Shown: in pieces, positions 37,101 through 48,700 of the stretch
How the letters are laid out: every line of letters starts with the position of its first letter
How positions within the stretch are numbered: the stretch's first letter is position 1
From: Lepidonotus clava
Lineage: Eukaryota > Annelida > Polychaeta > Phyllodocida > Polynoidae
Length of the DNA stretch: 64,000 nucleotides
Assembly (NCBI GenBank): GCA_936440205.1
Contig: OW387133.1
Span: 51,858,374 to 51,922,373, forward strand
Reading direction: 5' to 3'
The notes under the pieces: model-generated
What the model was told of the DNA's origin: nothing
Database searches by the model: none
Seen by the model: only the letters and a program-made list of their open reading frames with translations
Translations under genes and position numbers: made by a program

Positions 37101-38237
37101 TAGACTATTAAGAGCCCTATTTGCTGATATAAATAACATAAATATAGATATATTAAAGACTTTCAAACCTGGCAGGAAATCAAAAAATGTATTTTTCACT
37201 TATATTTTTTGAACATAGATATCTCGTTTAATACTTAACATAAAAACTTGAAATTTCTTCTGTGTCTTCTTTAGATAGATTCAGAGTGAGAGTTCTCTCA
37301 AATTTTGGATGTATGTACTAGTTTTCATTTTATAAAATGTAGAATTAGTTTTTTTTAAATATACTAAAAGTTACCTGCTTTTTGTCATGAAATAAAAACT
37401 AGGACCTAATTCAATATTCTGAGACACTGTTTCCTCTATATGAATGTTTTCATTATGTATTCCAAATTTCACAACTGTAAGTGTATTATTAGAGGAGATA
37501 TCCATGTTCAAAGAATAAAAGTTGAAAAATACGTTTTTTGTTCAGTCTTTCCATTCTGCTTGGAATCCCAACAATCTGTATATATAAATGGATAGGAAAA
37601 ATTAAGAGCCTCCATTTGATGTATTACACAATGCGATAAGGCACTTGGTTCCAGAGTTATTCATGTTTTTTATGAATCAGCCGCTATCAGCAGTTGTCTA
37701 TCCTTAACAGTCACCCTGAATCCATCCTGTCACACAATTTTGGGGCTTAATGACATGGATGATGAACATAGAAGAAGTCGCGAACTTTCTGAGCTATGGG
37801 TTTCTGAATATGATAGGATTGGACACCATAAATCCATCAAAAATTCTTAAGAAAATACCAAGCCAGGTACAAAGGTTAAACAGAGAAAAATGCAACTAGT
37901 ATAATACATAACTAGAATAAAATGCTATATTTTTTGTTCTTATTAAGATATATTTATGGTGCTTTTAGCACAGTGTAGCTTGAAAAAACCTTCTTTTCTG
38001 TATTATTAACTTCAGAATTTATGTCATATGACCTAGTTTCCATGGCAACCAATTCCATCATCTTAGCAGCATATATGTATGTTTTGACTTCCTTCATATA
38101 AAACTACACAAAATTTCACTTTTAGACAAATTCTAGCTTATTTTACTGTGTTTGCTATGTAACTATTTACTGTAGACCTATCAGAGTGTATTCTCTACGA
38201 CAAGTGTGTGTCATATCCTTATCTAGGTTAGGAAAGT

Positions 38238-38384
38238 CCTTAGTTACGGTCATGCATGGGTGACCATAACTAAGGCCAGAGGGGGACAGATCAGGTAAGA
38301 GATAAGGACTGACCTGATCAGAGCCAGATAAAACTGTCCCCCTTGGAGTTGCTAAGCAACTCTGGCTAGGGGTTCCCCCTAGCC
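38238..38384. other. cluster of four strong hairpins
   Basis: Within 147 bp of the intergenic region: (1) CCTTAGTTACGGTCA at 38238-38252 pairs with 38261-38275 (14 of 15); (2) GGGGGACAG at 38281-38289 pairs with CTGTCCCCC at 38334-38342 and encloses GATCAGGT/ACCTGATC (38289-38296, 38312-38319); (3) GAGTTGC/GCAACTC at 38346-38362 with a 3-nt loop; (4) GGCTAGGGG/CCCCTAGCC at 38364-38384. It could be a structured RNA or a compound palindromic element; no coding frame. Confidence 0.6.
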
Positions 38385-38941
38385 TGTCCTTAAGCCAATA
38401 AGCCCCAAATTCACATGGAAGGTCACATATATAATATTATGTTACCTGTTATAAAGAAGGTTAGACTTTTCCATGGGTTTGATAGTCTAAATGTAAAAGC
38501 ATCGATATGTTTTATTTAAAAGCTCTTTAAATTACAATGACCAAAATTATAAGAAAAAGTAAATAAGCTTCATTTTTATAGTCCCCCCCCCCTACCGACT
38601 GAGATATATCAAAACGATCATGCCTCTTCAATCAATAAAACGAAACTACCTGAGAAACAAATGAATTTAATTCATTTCAATAAACCTGCGATATACTATG
38701 CAAGCTTTTGATTGTCAAGATAGTGTTTTTCTTTTTCGAATCTTTGCTTTTGGTATCAAGAACTTGATTTGAGCATTTTCAAAAACTTCCCGTCTCCCGC
38801 GCCCCCGATTCATGAAGTAGTTGGGTTTAATTCAAACTCTATCTTTTGGAAATTGCAAAGGAAACACCTTGAAAACATGCAGATACAACCGGGCCATATA
38901 TAAATCGTGCGGATATCCACTCTGCGAGGTGCAGTTTAACC

Positions 38942-39145
38942 AGTGACGGAACTGGGGGTGGGGATGGGCAAAAGGGGCAATTTCTCCCCCCCCCCCCCCG
39001 ACCCAAGGGGAAATCTTTTGGCATTTTAAAATTGGAAGTTCTGTGTTAAATCTGATGTTTTCATTTCTTAACTGGGGGGGGGGGGGGGGGGGGTTGCCCC
39101 CTGCCCCCCCCCCCCCAACAGAACACTGGTTCTGGATCCGCCTAG
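38942..39145. repeat. degenerate short element with long G and C homopolymers
   Basis: C14 at 38986-38999, G20 at 39074-39093 and C13 at 39104-39116. The outer parts CAGTGACGGAACTGG (38942) and CTGGATCCGCC (39130) resemble the decayed inverted ends of CAGTGGCGGATCC-type transposons. Homopolymer lengths are likely uncertain in the assembly. Confidence 0.4.
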
Positions 39146-41805
39146 AGCGGAGTTATCGACATAGAAATTTATGGGAACGATGCCGAAATAATTATTCTGG
39201 ACATGACCGTATTTAAGGCCACCTCTCAGTGGCTTAATTGCAGCTCTTCTTGCCATGTAGATTTCTAATACGTTGTTGTTCATCTTTCGGGTTTTTTTGT
39301 GTTGAAATAAAAACTACGGCCTATACACTACAAAGGGCAAGCTTTCCTTCGAATTAATGTTTTTGTACTGCGATCATTTCTTTTCTATTCTTAATTAAAC
39401 TATCCTCTAGCAACTTAGATATCTGTATTGAAAATCAAAATGGAAAAAAGTTTGTGGCTCCTATTTTCTCGATTAAGAAAGTTTTTCTTTAAAAAGAAAG
39501 AATCAATATCTCAAATAAAATTATGGTGATGTCCGTCCTTAACGAGAATTCGAGAATCAGTGGCACAAAGTTACAATCAATTACTAAGGGCCACAAAAAA
39601 TACAACTCTGCCTCATTACACAATGCGGTTTTCAGAACGTTTTCTCGTCAAAAACGTATTAAATCTATTTGATTATGATAAATTCACTAAGTGCAAATAC
39701 TACCATCGGTAAATTCCTTGGTTTATCTTTGTAGTATAAAATGGTAATATTAAGCTTATACTTTTTCACATAAAAAAAGATTTGTTGACTTTGTTTCTTT
39801 CCGAATGTATCGAAGTAAAACACAAACGCTGATGTATTCACAACATAAACCATTCGTTTATTGGAATAAGGAATCACTGCGAAAGAGGAGCCCTTTATGA
39901 TGAGCTGAGGGAGTTTGGATAACTGCACAGAACAAATTTACACGGTATTGACAGAAGCGCAATATATACCTTTAACCTCTGTGGTAGCAAGCATAACGAC
40001 GTGCACAGATAGTCGTCAAGTACACAGGTAACAATGTATAATAATACTTCTATGTCCAATAGGTACAAAAACAGTTGGTCAGCGTCAGCTAGGTTCCCAA
40101 GTATATTGACACGCCACCACAGACAGACTACACTGACTGATTAGGTTGGATTCGAAATGTTCATGAAACAGTTGACTACATAACAGATTTGACAATTTCA
40201 AATTCATACTGACGACGTATTGATGTAAAGGAACAGTGTATTTATTAAACACAGGGTCCGTATGATAAAAGAGTTGGAAACATTTTCTCAATAACATTTT
40301 TGTAGCAAATGCTAAGCTATTCCGAGGTATTGGGAGTACCTTGACACACTGCCACGTACATTGTTACTACACATTTTTTTCTTAAAAAGGTAGACCAAAA
40401 TTAGACTTCTTCCTTATAATCTGGTTATTCATGGTAGTCCCTGTTGGAATCCAGCGGGTTTATATAAAACACCGTGGAAACAGGTATGGTACTGCAATGC
40501 TATCTAGGAAATATGTATAAAATTTACAAAGGGGTCCTTCGGTGGGACAGGAATGGAGGTAAAACGCCAGAATTATGTACAGCCGATTAAGCAACCTCAC
40601 ATACAAAGCTGTTTTTTTGCGTATAACTTCCACGATAAACGAAGTGTACGCTACAGCTGGTGATATTGATCAGAATTTAAAACTACTATAATGTACCTAC
40701 ATAAATGTCACTTTTATGTATACAAACACAGATACCTGGTTCATAAAAGGCACTGTTTTTGCATGGCTTTCCATGACCACATCAACCCGAAACTATGAAC
40801 ATATATTATAGTAAAAGCTTTATTTACTGCAGATTTGATCTAACTTTCAGAGGGTTTTCCAATATGAGTGAACCTTTTCATAGGGAGGATTACAAAGCCT
40901 CGAAAAGTCGTAAAAATATATATCACAGAGTTAGAATAAGGACTCGTATCGAAACAAGACAATATGAGTGCTTTTGTAATGCTCATCAACTAACGAAGCA
41001 AAATGCTCTTTTTTTTCTATGTCTGAATCGTTTTAGATGTACATAACCCCCAAAATAATGAAAACTTGGATAATCAGAATATTGTTTCAGGATATGCAAT
41101 CTTTTCTCATTTCTCGGGTAACAATATCAATATATAATACTTCAATCTCCACTCGCACTCAAACTAAGTGCAGACAAAATAAAGCCACCTGCTTGACATT
41201 TCCATTAATTAATTTCCGATTACAGTCAAGAACTAGCTTGGTTTTCAAGACAGAAAAAAATGCAATTGTCAGGACCGTAAACTCCTTGCTCTGCCTGCTG
41301 TTTTAACATCGGCACACTCATGGCCTCGGGCTGTCCACTTTAGCTCTTTTCTTTCGAGAGGCATCTTACATCTAAGAAAAAGAAAAAAACAAAAGCTGAG
41401 GTAAATTCACCTGTGGGAAATAATTGCCGATCGCGTGGAGGGCGAACGAGGTCATCCTAATTATTACATGTTTTGCCTGCTCAAATGAGAATCATTTTAT
41501 GGATGGGTCTCTCTACGGAAACGTCACAGCAGCACAGTCCATTACAATATATTAATGCCCAATCAAAGAAATAATTGGCAAGTACACGCCAGTGTTTTTT
41601 TTATCACAATAAAACAGTGCGCGGTATTATTGTAGGGTATAACCATAATAGAGAACTGCACAAACGTAACGAAAAAACAGATCACCACATAGTTGTTATT
41701 GCCTTATATCATGCACACTTTAGAAAATATAGTGAGAATCATAGGAAAATCAAAATGGTTAAACCATGCATAAAATCTTTGACGTCATACTTTTTGACCT
41801 TTTGG

Positions 41806-41807
<2 letters not shown>

Positions 41808-41837
<30 letters not shown>
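41808..41837. repeat. 30-bp poly(T) run
   Basis: Uninterrupted T30 in the intergenic region downstream of gene B. It could be a retroposon tail on the minus strand, but no adjoining SINE or LINE body was recognised. Confidence 0.7.
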
Positions 41838-41841
<4 letters not shown>

Positions 41842-42486
41842 TTTACGACGGTTGACCTAAGAGTCGAATAAGGCACAATGAACTCGATCTACTTTATATC
41901 ATTAAAATGTGTGCTTTATTCATAAAGTGTTAGAAAGTATGATATCCACACGAATATTCTTTAATTATTAATGAACAACAAATTTGAGACGGGGAATGTT
42001 TTCGTTTCAGCCACCTGATCAAAGTAAATTACACCATTTTATGATAGAAATACATCGTCCCATTTTAGAAACTCCGCAGTACTTTGATCAACCAATACCT
42101 GTACTTCTCTGATAAGAACCATGTTAGTGATACGCTCGTTACTATTCCCAAATTCAAATCTCGGAAATTGTTAACCTTTTTTCGCTATTATTTTCAAAAA
42201 TTAAAAAAAAAACTTAGTCCAGCCATGCAAGGTGGAATGTGTTACAAATATAATAGCAAATTATGAATCTACTAGCGTTTTCTAAACAATAAGCAAGCAT
42301 GCTAGTGCCTAATATCAATTCAAAAAATAAAAGAATTCAAACACACATGATTTACTAGAAATTCATGAGCAACAGGGCCAAAATTGATGTAAATGACTAG
42401 CTTAGACAAGTTATTAAATAGCCGCAGGTGCCACAGAAAAAGAGACACTGGTCTTCTCAGGAGTACTGTATTGCAGCGAAGCTAGA

Positions 42487-42723
42487 TTAGAAACTGGATT
42501 TTGCTGGCTTCACCTGTATGCTGTTTGAGTCCTTGCCACCCCCAAGAAGGCCTCCAATAAGGTCAATGGGCAGGGGGAAGATGATGGTCGAGTTCTTCTC
42601 GGCAGAGATCTGGGTCAGTGTCTGCAGGTAGCGGAGCTGGAGGGCAGAGCGGGACTCGTTGATGACGTCAGCAGCATCCTTCAGGGCACGGGAAGCCTTG
42701 TGCTCTCCCTCAGCAGCAATCAC
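42487..42723 (-). CDS. STOM-like: gene B exon 8: coiled coil and C-terminus
   Basis: 237 nt including TAA, acceptor cccgcag. Encodes [47 protein letters not shown] and a polar tail (GGGKDSNSIQVKPAKSSF) longer than in gene A. A possible AATAAA poly(A) signal on this strand lies at 41920-41915. Confidence 0.94.
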   Translation of the reverse strand: MIAAEGEHKASRALKDAADVINESRSALQLRYLQTLTQISAEKNSTIIFPLPIDLIGGLLGGGKDSNSIQVKPAKSSF

Positions 42724-45700
42724 CTGCGGGAATAAGGAAAAATAAGGCCATGGTTAATCCTTGAAATACTGAATCACTGATTGGTCGTTTGATAAACAAA
42801 CACATTTCTCCTCAACGTTTAACTTTCTTTGTAATCATATTCTTTCAGGACAATGTTTGTCTGTGTCAAGTTGCATGGGCTCAAATTGCTGGTAATCAAT
42901 ACGACTGACATGATACATAAGTATGTGGAGGTGGGCCAATCTTCCCGTGTTTGATATATACAAGTAGGGTTTTATTTGATATCTGGCGCATTTTTTTCCC
43001 AAATCAATATCATACAATCAATGTGTGTAAAAAATTATTGTCTTTTCAACAGGTGCCAACTATAAGTTGACAACTCTTAACTCCTACATTTGCCCTGGCC
43101 TATTGAATCCTGAAATTCAAATTCAACTTGTTGTAAGTTTTTATTCCAACTCACCTTGGCGCGGGCCTCACGGGCAGCTTCGGCCTCAGCGGCCATAGCA
43201 CGCTGCAACTGTACGGGTAGGCGGACGTCCTTACTACAATCAGAGAACAGTACATGAGCACATCAAATAGGTAAAGTATCCATAATAGACGACATGCGTG
43301 TGTAGTCGTGTTTAGTCATACTAAGATTGGATTCTGACAGATATATAGCAGTATTCTTATAATTATAAAGGCCAAAATATCAAGACGTGTACCAAATCTA
43401 AATGGTCTTCAGTGGATTCTTCTTTTTTTTTTTTTTAAATAACTGCAATACGGCATTGAACGAATTGACAATTTTCATCTGCGCCAACATACATAACTCT
43501 AGATTAAAATACACATCGAAAAACCATTTAAATCCATATTTCTTTCCTCTTCATTAAGATCTGTGAATCACTACTGGGGCCTGGACATGATTTAGACTTA
43601 CTACTCGCCATTGGGTTTCGACTCAAGCAAGTGTCTGCAAAGCTACTTGGCGAACCCTACACCAGCAAATATATTACATAAGTCTGGGTCTACCGAGGGG
43701 CGGGATGGCACGGTTTCTATTACACTGATATACAACACATGCACTAAAGCATGCCTATCGCGATGCATACGTTGATGGACGTGACGATCTACAGCTACTT
43801 CCACTTAATATCCAAGGCATTACCATCACCATGCCTCCCCAATATCTAAGTATGTTACAATAATTCTAAAGAATTTTGGAGAAATCAAAAGCGGTAGTTA
43901 TGGCTGGCTTGTTAATTGCATTTATTTTTATATATCAAAAAAGATGGAGTTCGAGTGATCAGTCAAATTATTAGACTTAATTAGGGAGGCATCGAAAGAT
44001 GACTCTAGGGTGAATAAACACAACTAACACATTTATCATTATAAGTTGATACGTTCTGAAAATATAACTTATCTATTTCATATACAAGCAATAAGTTTAT
44101 AACCATGGCTGCCAGTCTGTCTTTTCTTTAGGACATCTTATGTTCCCCATTTTTTGCTTATTGACAATAGAGTCACTGAGTTACAAGTATATGCTTAAAC
44201 TGAAAGATGACAAGATTATATGCCCTGTTCATTTAAACAATTTAAACTAGTGACACATAAATTGCGAGTTGTACTCTAGTATCAATGAATTTTTCGTAGA
44301 CATTTTGAAAATGAGTAATGATGATCGTGATGGATTTTTAAGAAATACCGAAAATAATTCTATTTTTTTCAATAGCAGTCCATCAGCATTTAGTGTGTAA
44401 AACCACGACATAAACACACCGATATCACCACAGACACACCAATGCCGGGGATCTACATGCTGGCATATGACACATTGCCAAACACTACAGAGACTGTAGA
44501 ATTGAAAAAAAATAGACTACTTGAGTTTTAAAGGTCTGTTTCCTTCACGTGCTCGGTTAGGAAAAAGGTATGCCAGAAGAGTTATCTTTGTTAAAGAACT
44601 GAAGACAACTTACATTTCTACCCTCTCCACTTTGACACCCCAGGGATCTGTGCCCTCATCCAAAACTAACTGGAACACGGTTCCAAAACGAATTAAAAGA
44701 AGAAAAGGACACATTCTGAGCAGTATGGTCATGAATTCGTGGTGATAGTAGGAAATTGAGACTTACACCTCGACACGTTCGACTCTGACACCCCAAGGAT
44801 CAGTCCCTTCATCCAAAACAGTCTGAAATAGTCGGACTTGATAATTTACACCACACACAGGTAACATTATCTTAACAAATTACATGAATATAGTCCAGAG
44901 CGATTTCACAAAGAACATTTGATTCATTTAACACGACTAGAATACAAGATATTGGAAATCAGACGTAACTCTTTTACATAAGTAGTCGTACATTATTTTT
45001 GCGTTACAAATAAGCATTTCATTCTCATAACACCATTTGAAGTTTAGCTCTATAATATCTGACAAGATGAACCCCCAAAATACATATAATAATGGAAACA
45101 ACCCTTACCTGGAAAAGGTCCGTTTGAGAGATTATTGCATTGTAAACTTATGAAGGGAAACTAGATTTCATCTCTAAATTTGGAAAAAAAAAAAAAAAAA
45201 AAATATAGCAACATTATAAGGAGGAGGAAACATATGACCCAAGCTATATAGTCCTACCTGCATCATGTTGCTAACGTTCTCACGCTCAGCGAGAATCTCG
45301 GCAAGAGTCTTGGTACCGAGGATGTTCCTCAGGGTGGTCTGGGCTAAAAGTCTGGTGGAGTTGGAAGCATTCTCCACATTGGTCACGGAAATCATGGGGT
45401 TACTGATGCGGTAGTACACAACAGCATCAACGGCAATTGTCACTGAATCTTTGGTAAGGATCTGTAATGAAAACCGGCGAAAATTGGTAAATTACATTTT
45501 AAAATTGGTCAACATTATACACTTCAATGTCAATTATTTATGACGTGTATTTGCCAAGACCCAGGTACATGTATGTGAAATCGGATATCCTTTAGAGTTA
45601 GATATATAAATATATTTGAATATGAAATGATCAGCACATTTAACACGATTTACTTTCTTTTTAACTCATTGCACGATATTGACTTTTACATATGTTGCTG

Positions 45701-48700
45701 CAAAGGCTAACAACCATTTATGTAGATCATCCATTTTGCAGTACATGTAGGTGTACCCTGATGTATGCATACCCATTCTAAATTAAACAGTAGGAACTAT
45801 TGGTTTTAATGCCTATTGTGTGCAAAGCTTATTCGGTTTAGCACCAATCCATAAATTACAGTGACGTAGAACACAGGGGATAAAATCACTTTACATTAAC
45901 CAGATGCTCACAACTACCCGCACTATTCCTCTCATTAACGTTAAGTCTAGGACAAAGACCAAAAATAACACGCTAGTCATTTTTCAGCAGGATAGACAGG
46001 AATAACTGTTCGGGTCTGAATATAATTTCTACACGTGAGTGCATTTTTTTTTACATATTGTTTGTCGCGCTTCTCAAAACAAACATCTCCAGAGATAAGC
46101 TTAACGACCAGGAGAAGCTTAACGACGTTGTATTTAATGTAAATTCCCTCTATACTCCAGACTAGGATAGCGAACCCGACCAATTAGACGTATGGAGGGG
46201 GAGCATTACGTGGGATCAATAAGGCCCACTCTCACTAATGCCGGCTAGTACTAGTAGTGGTAGTCCCGCCCAAGGCACGGCCCAATGTTGGGGGTACTTA
46301 CTCAGCGACTTCTCCACCTTTGTGGGTGTTTAGTTTGCTCCTTGTTCCAGTCACGTTTATGACAGGCCCGTGAGAAAAATAGGCCATCTCAATCTGGGAG
46401 ATGTCATCAATAATTTGATTTGCTACTAGGAACCGTGATGGGGGGAGGGCGTCTAAAATTGCATGCCTAATTTAAGAAACATGCATGTCGCCATGTCGAA
46501 TTTTAGAAATGTTCATGTCACATGTCATTAGCTTTTAAAGACCTCATGTCACATGTTACTTAGCCCCAAAAAGGTCCATGTCGCCATGTCGAATTTAAGA
46601 GTGTAGGGCCATTTATTACTCACCTCCTGTGGGGGCACGTCGAAGGAAACTGTCCTCAAGTCTACCTTGACGAAGTTGTCGATGCAGGGGATGATGAAGA
46701 ACAGGCCTGGAATACAAGGTCAAGTTTGTTAGCTTGGATGCAAAGGATAGATACTAGGTATACCATTTCAACAGGCTTAATGAACTGCAGTAAACTGATG
46801 CGCTATCTATTCCTAGCCTTCAGTGGGACGGATATATCATCATTTAGCCTGAATATATACCGTTTCAAGATTTATTTAATCATGCTGACGCGTACATCTC
46901 TATCTATTAACGAAATAAAACGCGATTTATACCCCATGTCCTTTATAGAGCTTCATGTCGTCGCCAGCCGAATCGGATAGAGCCATGTTAAAAAGAACGC
47001 CGTGTCCGAGTAATTGATTTGGATGTCATGACGGGATATGTGCTGATTAAATTTGGACGACAACATCTCGCATAACGGCGAGCCGCCCAGTCACTATTCA
47101 TGCCCGGCGTCCTCTTATTATAACTGGGGAAATGAGCAGCTCGCCCCCAGCAGGCTGCCTGCACGCCTCGAGCTGCTCTGACATGAGAAGTGGGGCGTGG
47201 GGGCGGGGGAGGGGAGCAGTATTCAGGTGGCACCGACAAGTGAACAAATGAAAATGTCGTCTGCCATTTAACATGTGGCGTTGCTTGTCATACTTGCGGG
47301 CCTAGCTTCCCGTGACGGTTCTAATGAATACTCGGCCTGTCTTGAATGGTTTTCTCCTCCTGGTAATACCACCCTTCATCCTGTAGGTTCGACTGGTGCA
47401 TTTTAGGAGTGCACCATCCGCCATAACTACCCCCCCAAGTCCACTTTTTACTCTCCCTTGACAGCAGTTTGAACAAACTATTTAATTCCCAGGAGCGTGC
47501 CACAGGCGTATTTTCCGCCCAGTTAAAATATTTTCTTCACGCGACGTTGAATTACAGGGGAGGAAAAAGAGAAAGCATTTTGGGAGCGACCAGGAATTTA
47601 ACTCTTGGATGGAATTTCTCCCCAGGTTTTTTTTCCCGCTGGCATTTCACGCGCCTGTACAGACACACAGCTCCAATGAAACTCCCCGGGTTGGGCCTCT
47701 GGTAGCGGCAGTTTGACTCGAGGGCCTCAAGTGGTGAAGCCTGGCTGGCACGCCGGGGCTAGGCCTCTGTTATCTCGTTAACTCGGCTCTCGGCCGTCAC
47801 AACCCTAACATTGCTGGGACTATAAGGCCTTGATTACCGTTAACCAGCCTGCTACTTGACCCTTCCCCCAAACACAGCTCAATACTGCTTACTTCATTCC
47901 TACATTTCTCTAGACTTTGGTTGTCTATTCAGAATCGCGGTTCAAATGGAGAAGTGTAGCTAAATTTTATCAGGCTTCAATGATATACATGTATTAATTT
48001 TTTTTCCTCATGGAACTTGGATGTTCCCACCATATGAAAACACATATTTTTCACCACACATACATTCTATACATGATTTGTCATAATTATTAACTTTGAT
48101 GTTTGTATGATATTGCTGATTGAAATGTTTGCATATGCTTCTGATTCCTAGAATTTAGAACTGCTAAATGTTATTTTTTGTTTCAAAAACAATATTATGG
48201 CTTCATAATTATATCTGTTCGCAACACTGTGACATGTCCTCAAAAGAATCTTCCTTATCTAGCTTTGGCAATGTACAAATTCAACCCCAATACACAAAAA
48301 CATCATATGAAAAAAAAAAAGAGTTACATCAACGCCTTGCCTCAAAGAGTTCAGAGATGGCAGTAGGGAACGGATGCCACCGCCGATAGCATCGAGTGGG
48401 CCATCGGGAGTCACGACCATATGGAAATAAAAGGGCCCTTTCCGTGCGGCCTGCTGTCCCCCGCTACTACCTATCTACAAACAGTAACACAGACGGCGGG
48501 CGCCCTGTGATAGGGGAGACGGCTCGCCAAACGTGGCCCTGCACGTAATTCCTGCTGACGACCTGCTGGCCCCGGGAGATGGGGAGCCCGTCTCGGCGGA
48601 CTGCTCCCCGCATCAGCACCCGGCCCCGGCCTGTAGTGAACAATGGGAGCCAGCCCCCGGCCCCTACAGGCGGCACTGGGGCCTGTGTTTACCGTACGAC

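Larger units (their letters stand above)
34141..42486. other. convergent intergenic region between genes A and B
   Basis: 8.3 kb between the two stop codons, largely AT-rich. It must contain both 3' UTRs; candidate poly(A) signals are ATTAAA at 34366-34371 (+) and AATAAA at 41920-41915 (-), neither certain. Besides the hairpin cluster, the homopolymer element and the T30 run nothing was recognised. Confidence 0.6.
43234..46623 (-). other. gene B introns 4-6
   Basis: The introns around exons 5, 6a and 6b are 1.16 kb, 0.44 kb, 97 bp and 1.38 kb (4-6b to 7). A ~23-bp A run at 45183 lies in the intron before exon 6a. Apart from the CGACATG element beside exon 4 they hold no recognisable feature. 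Confidence 0.5.
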
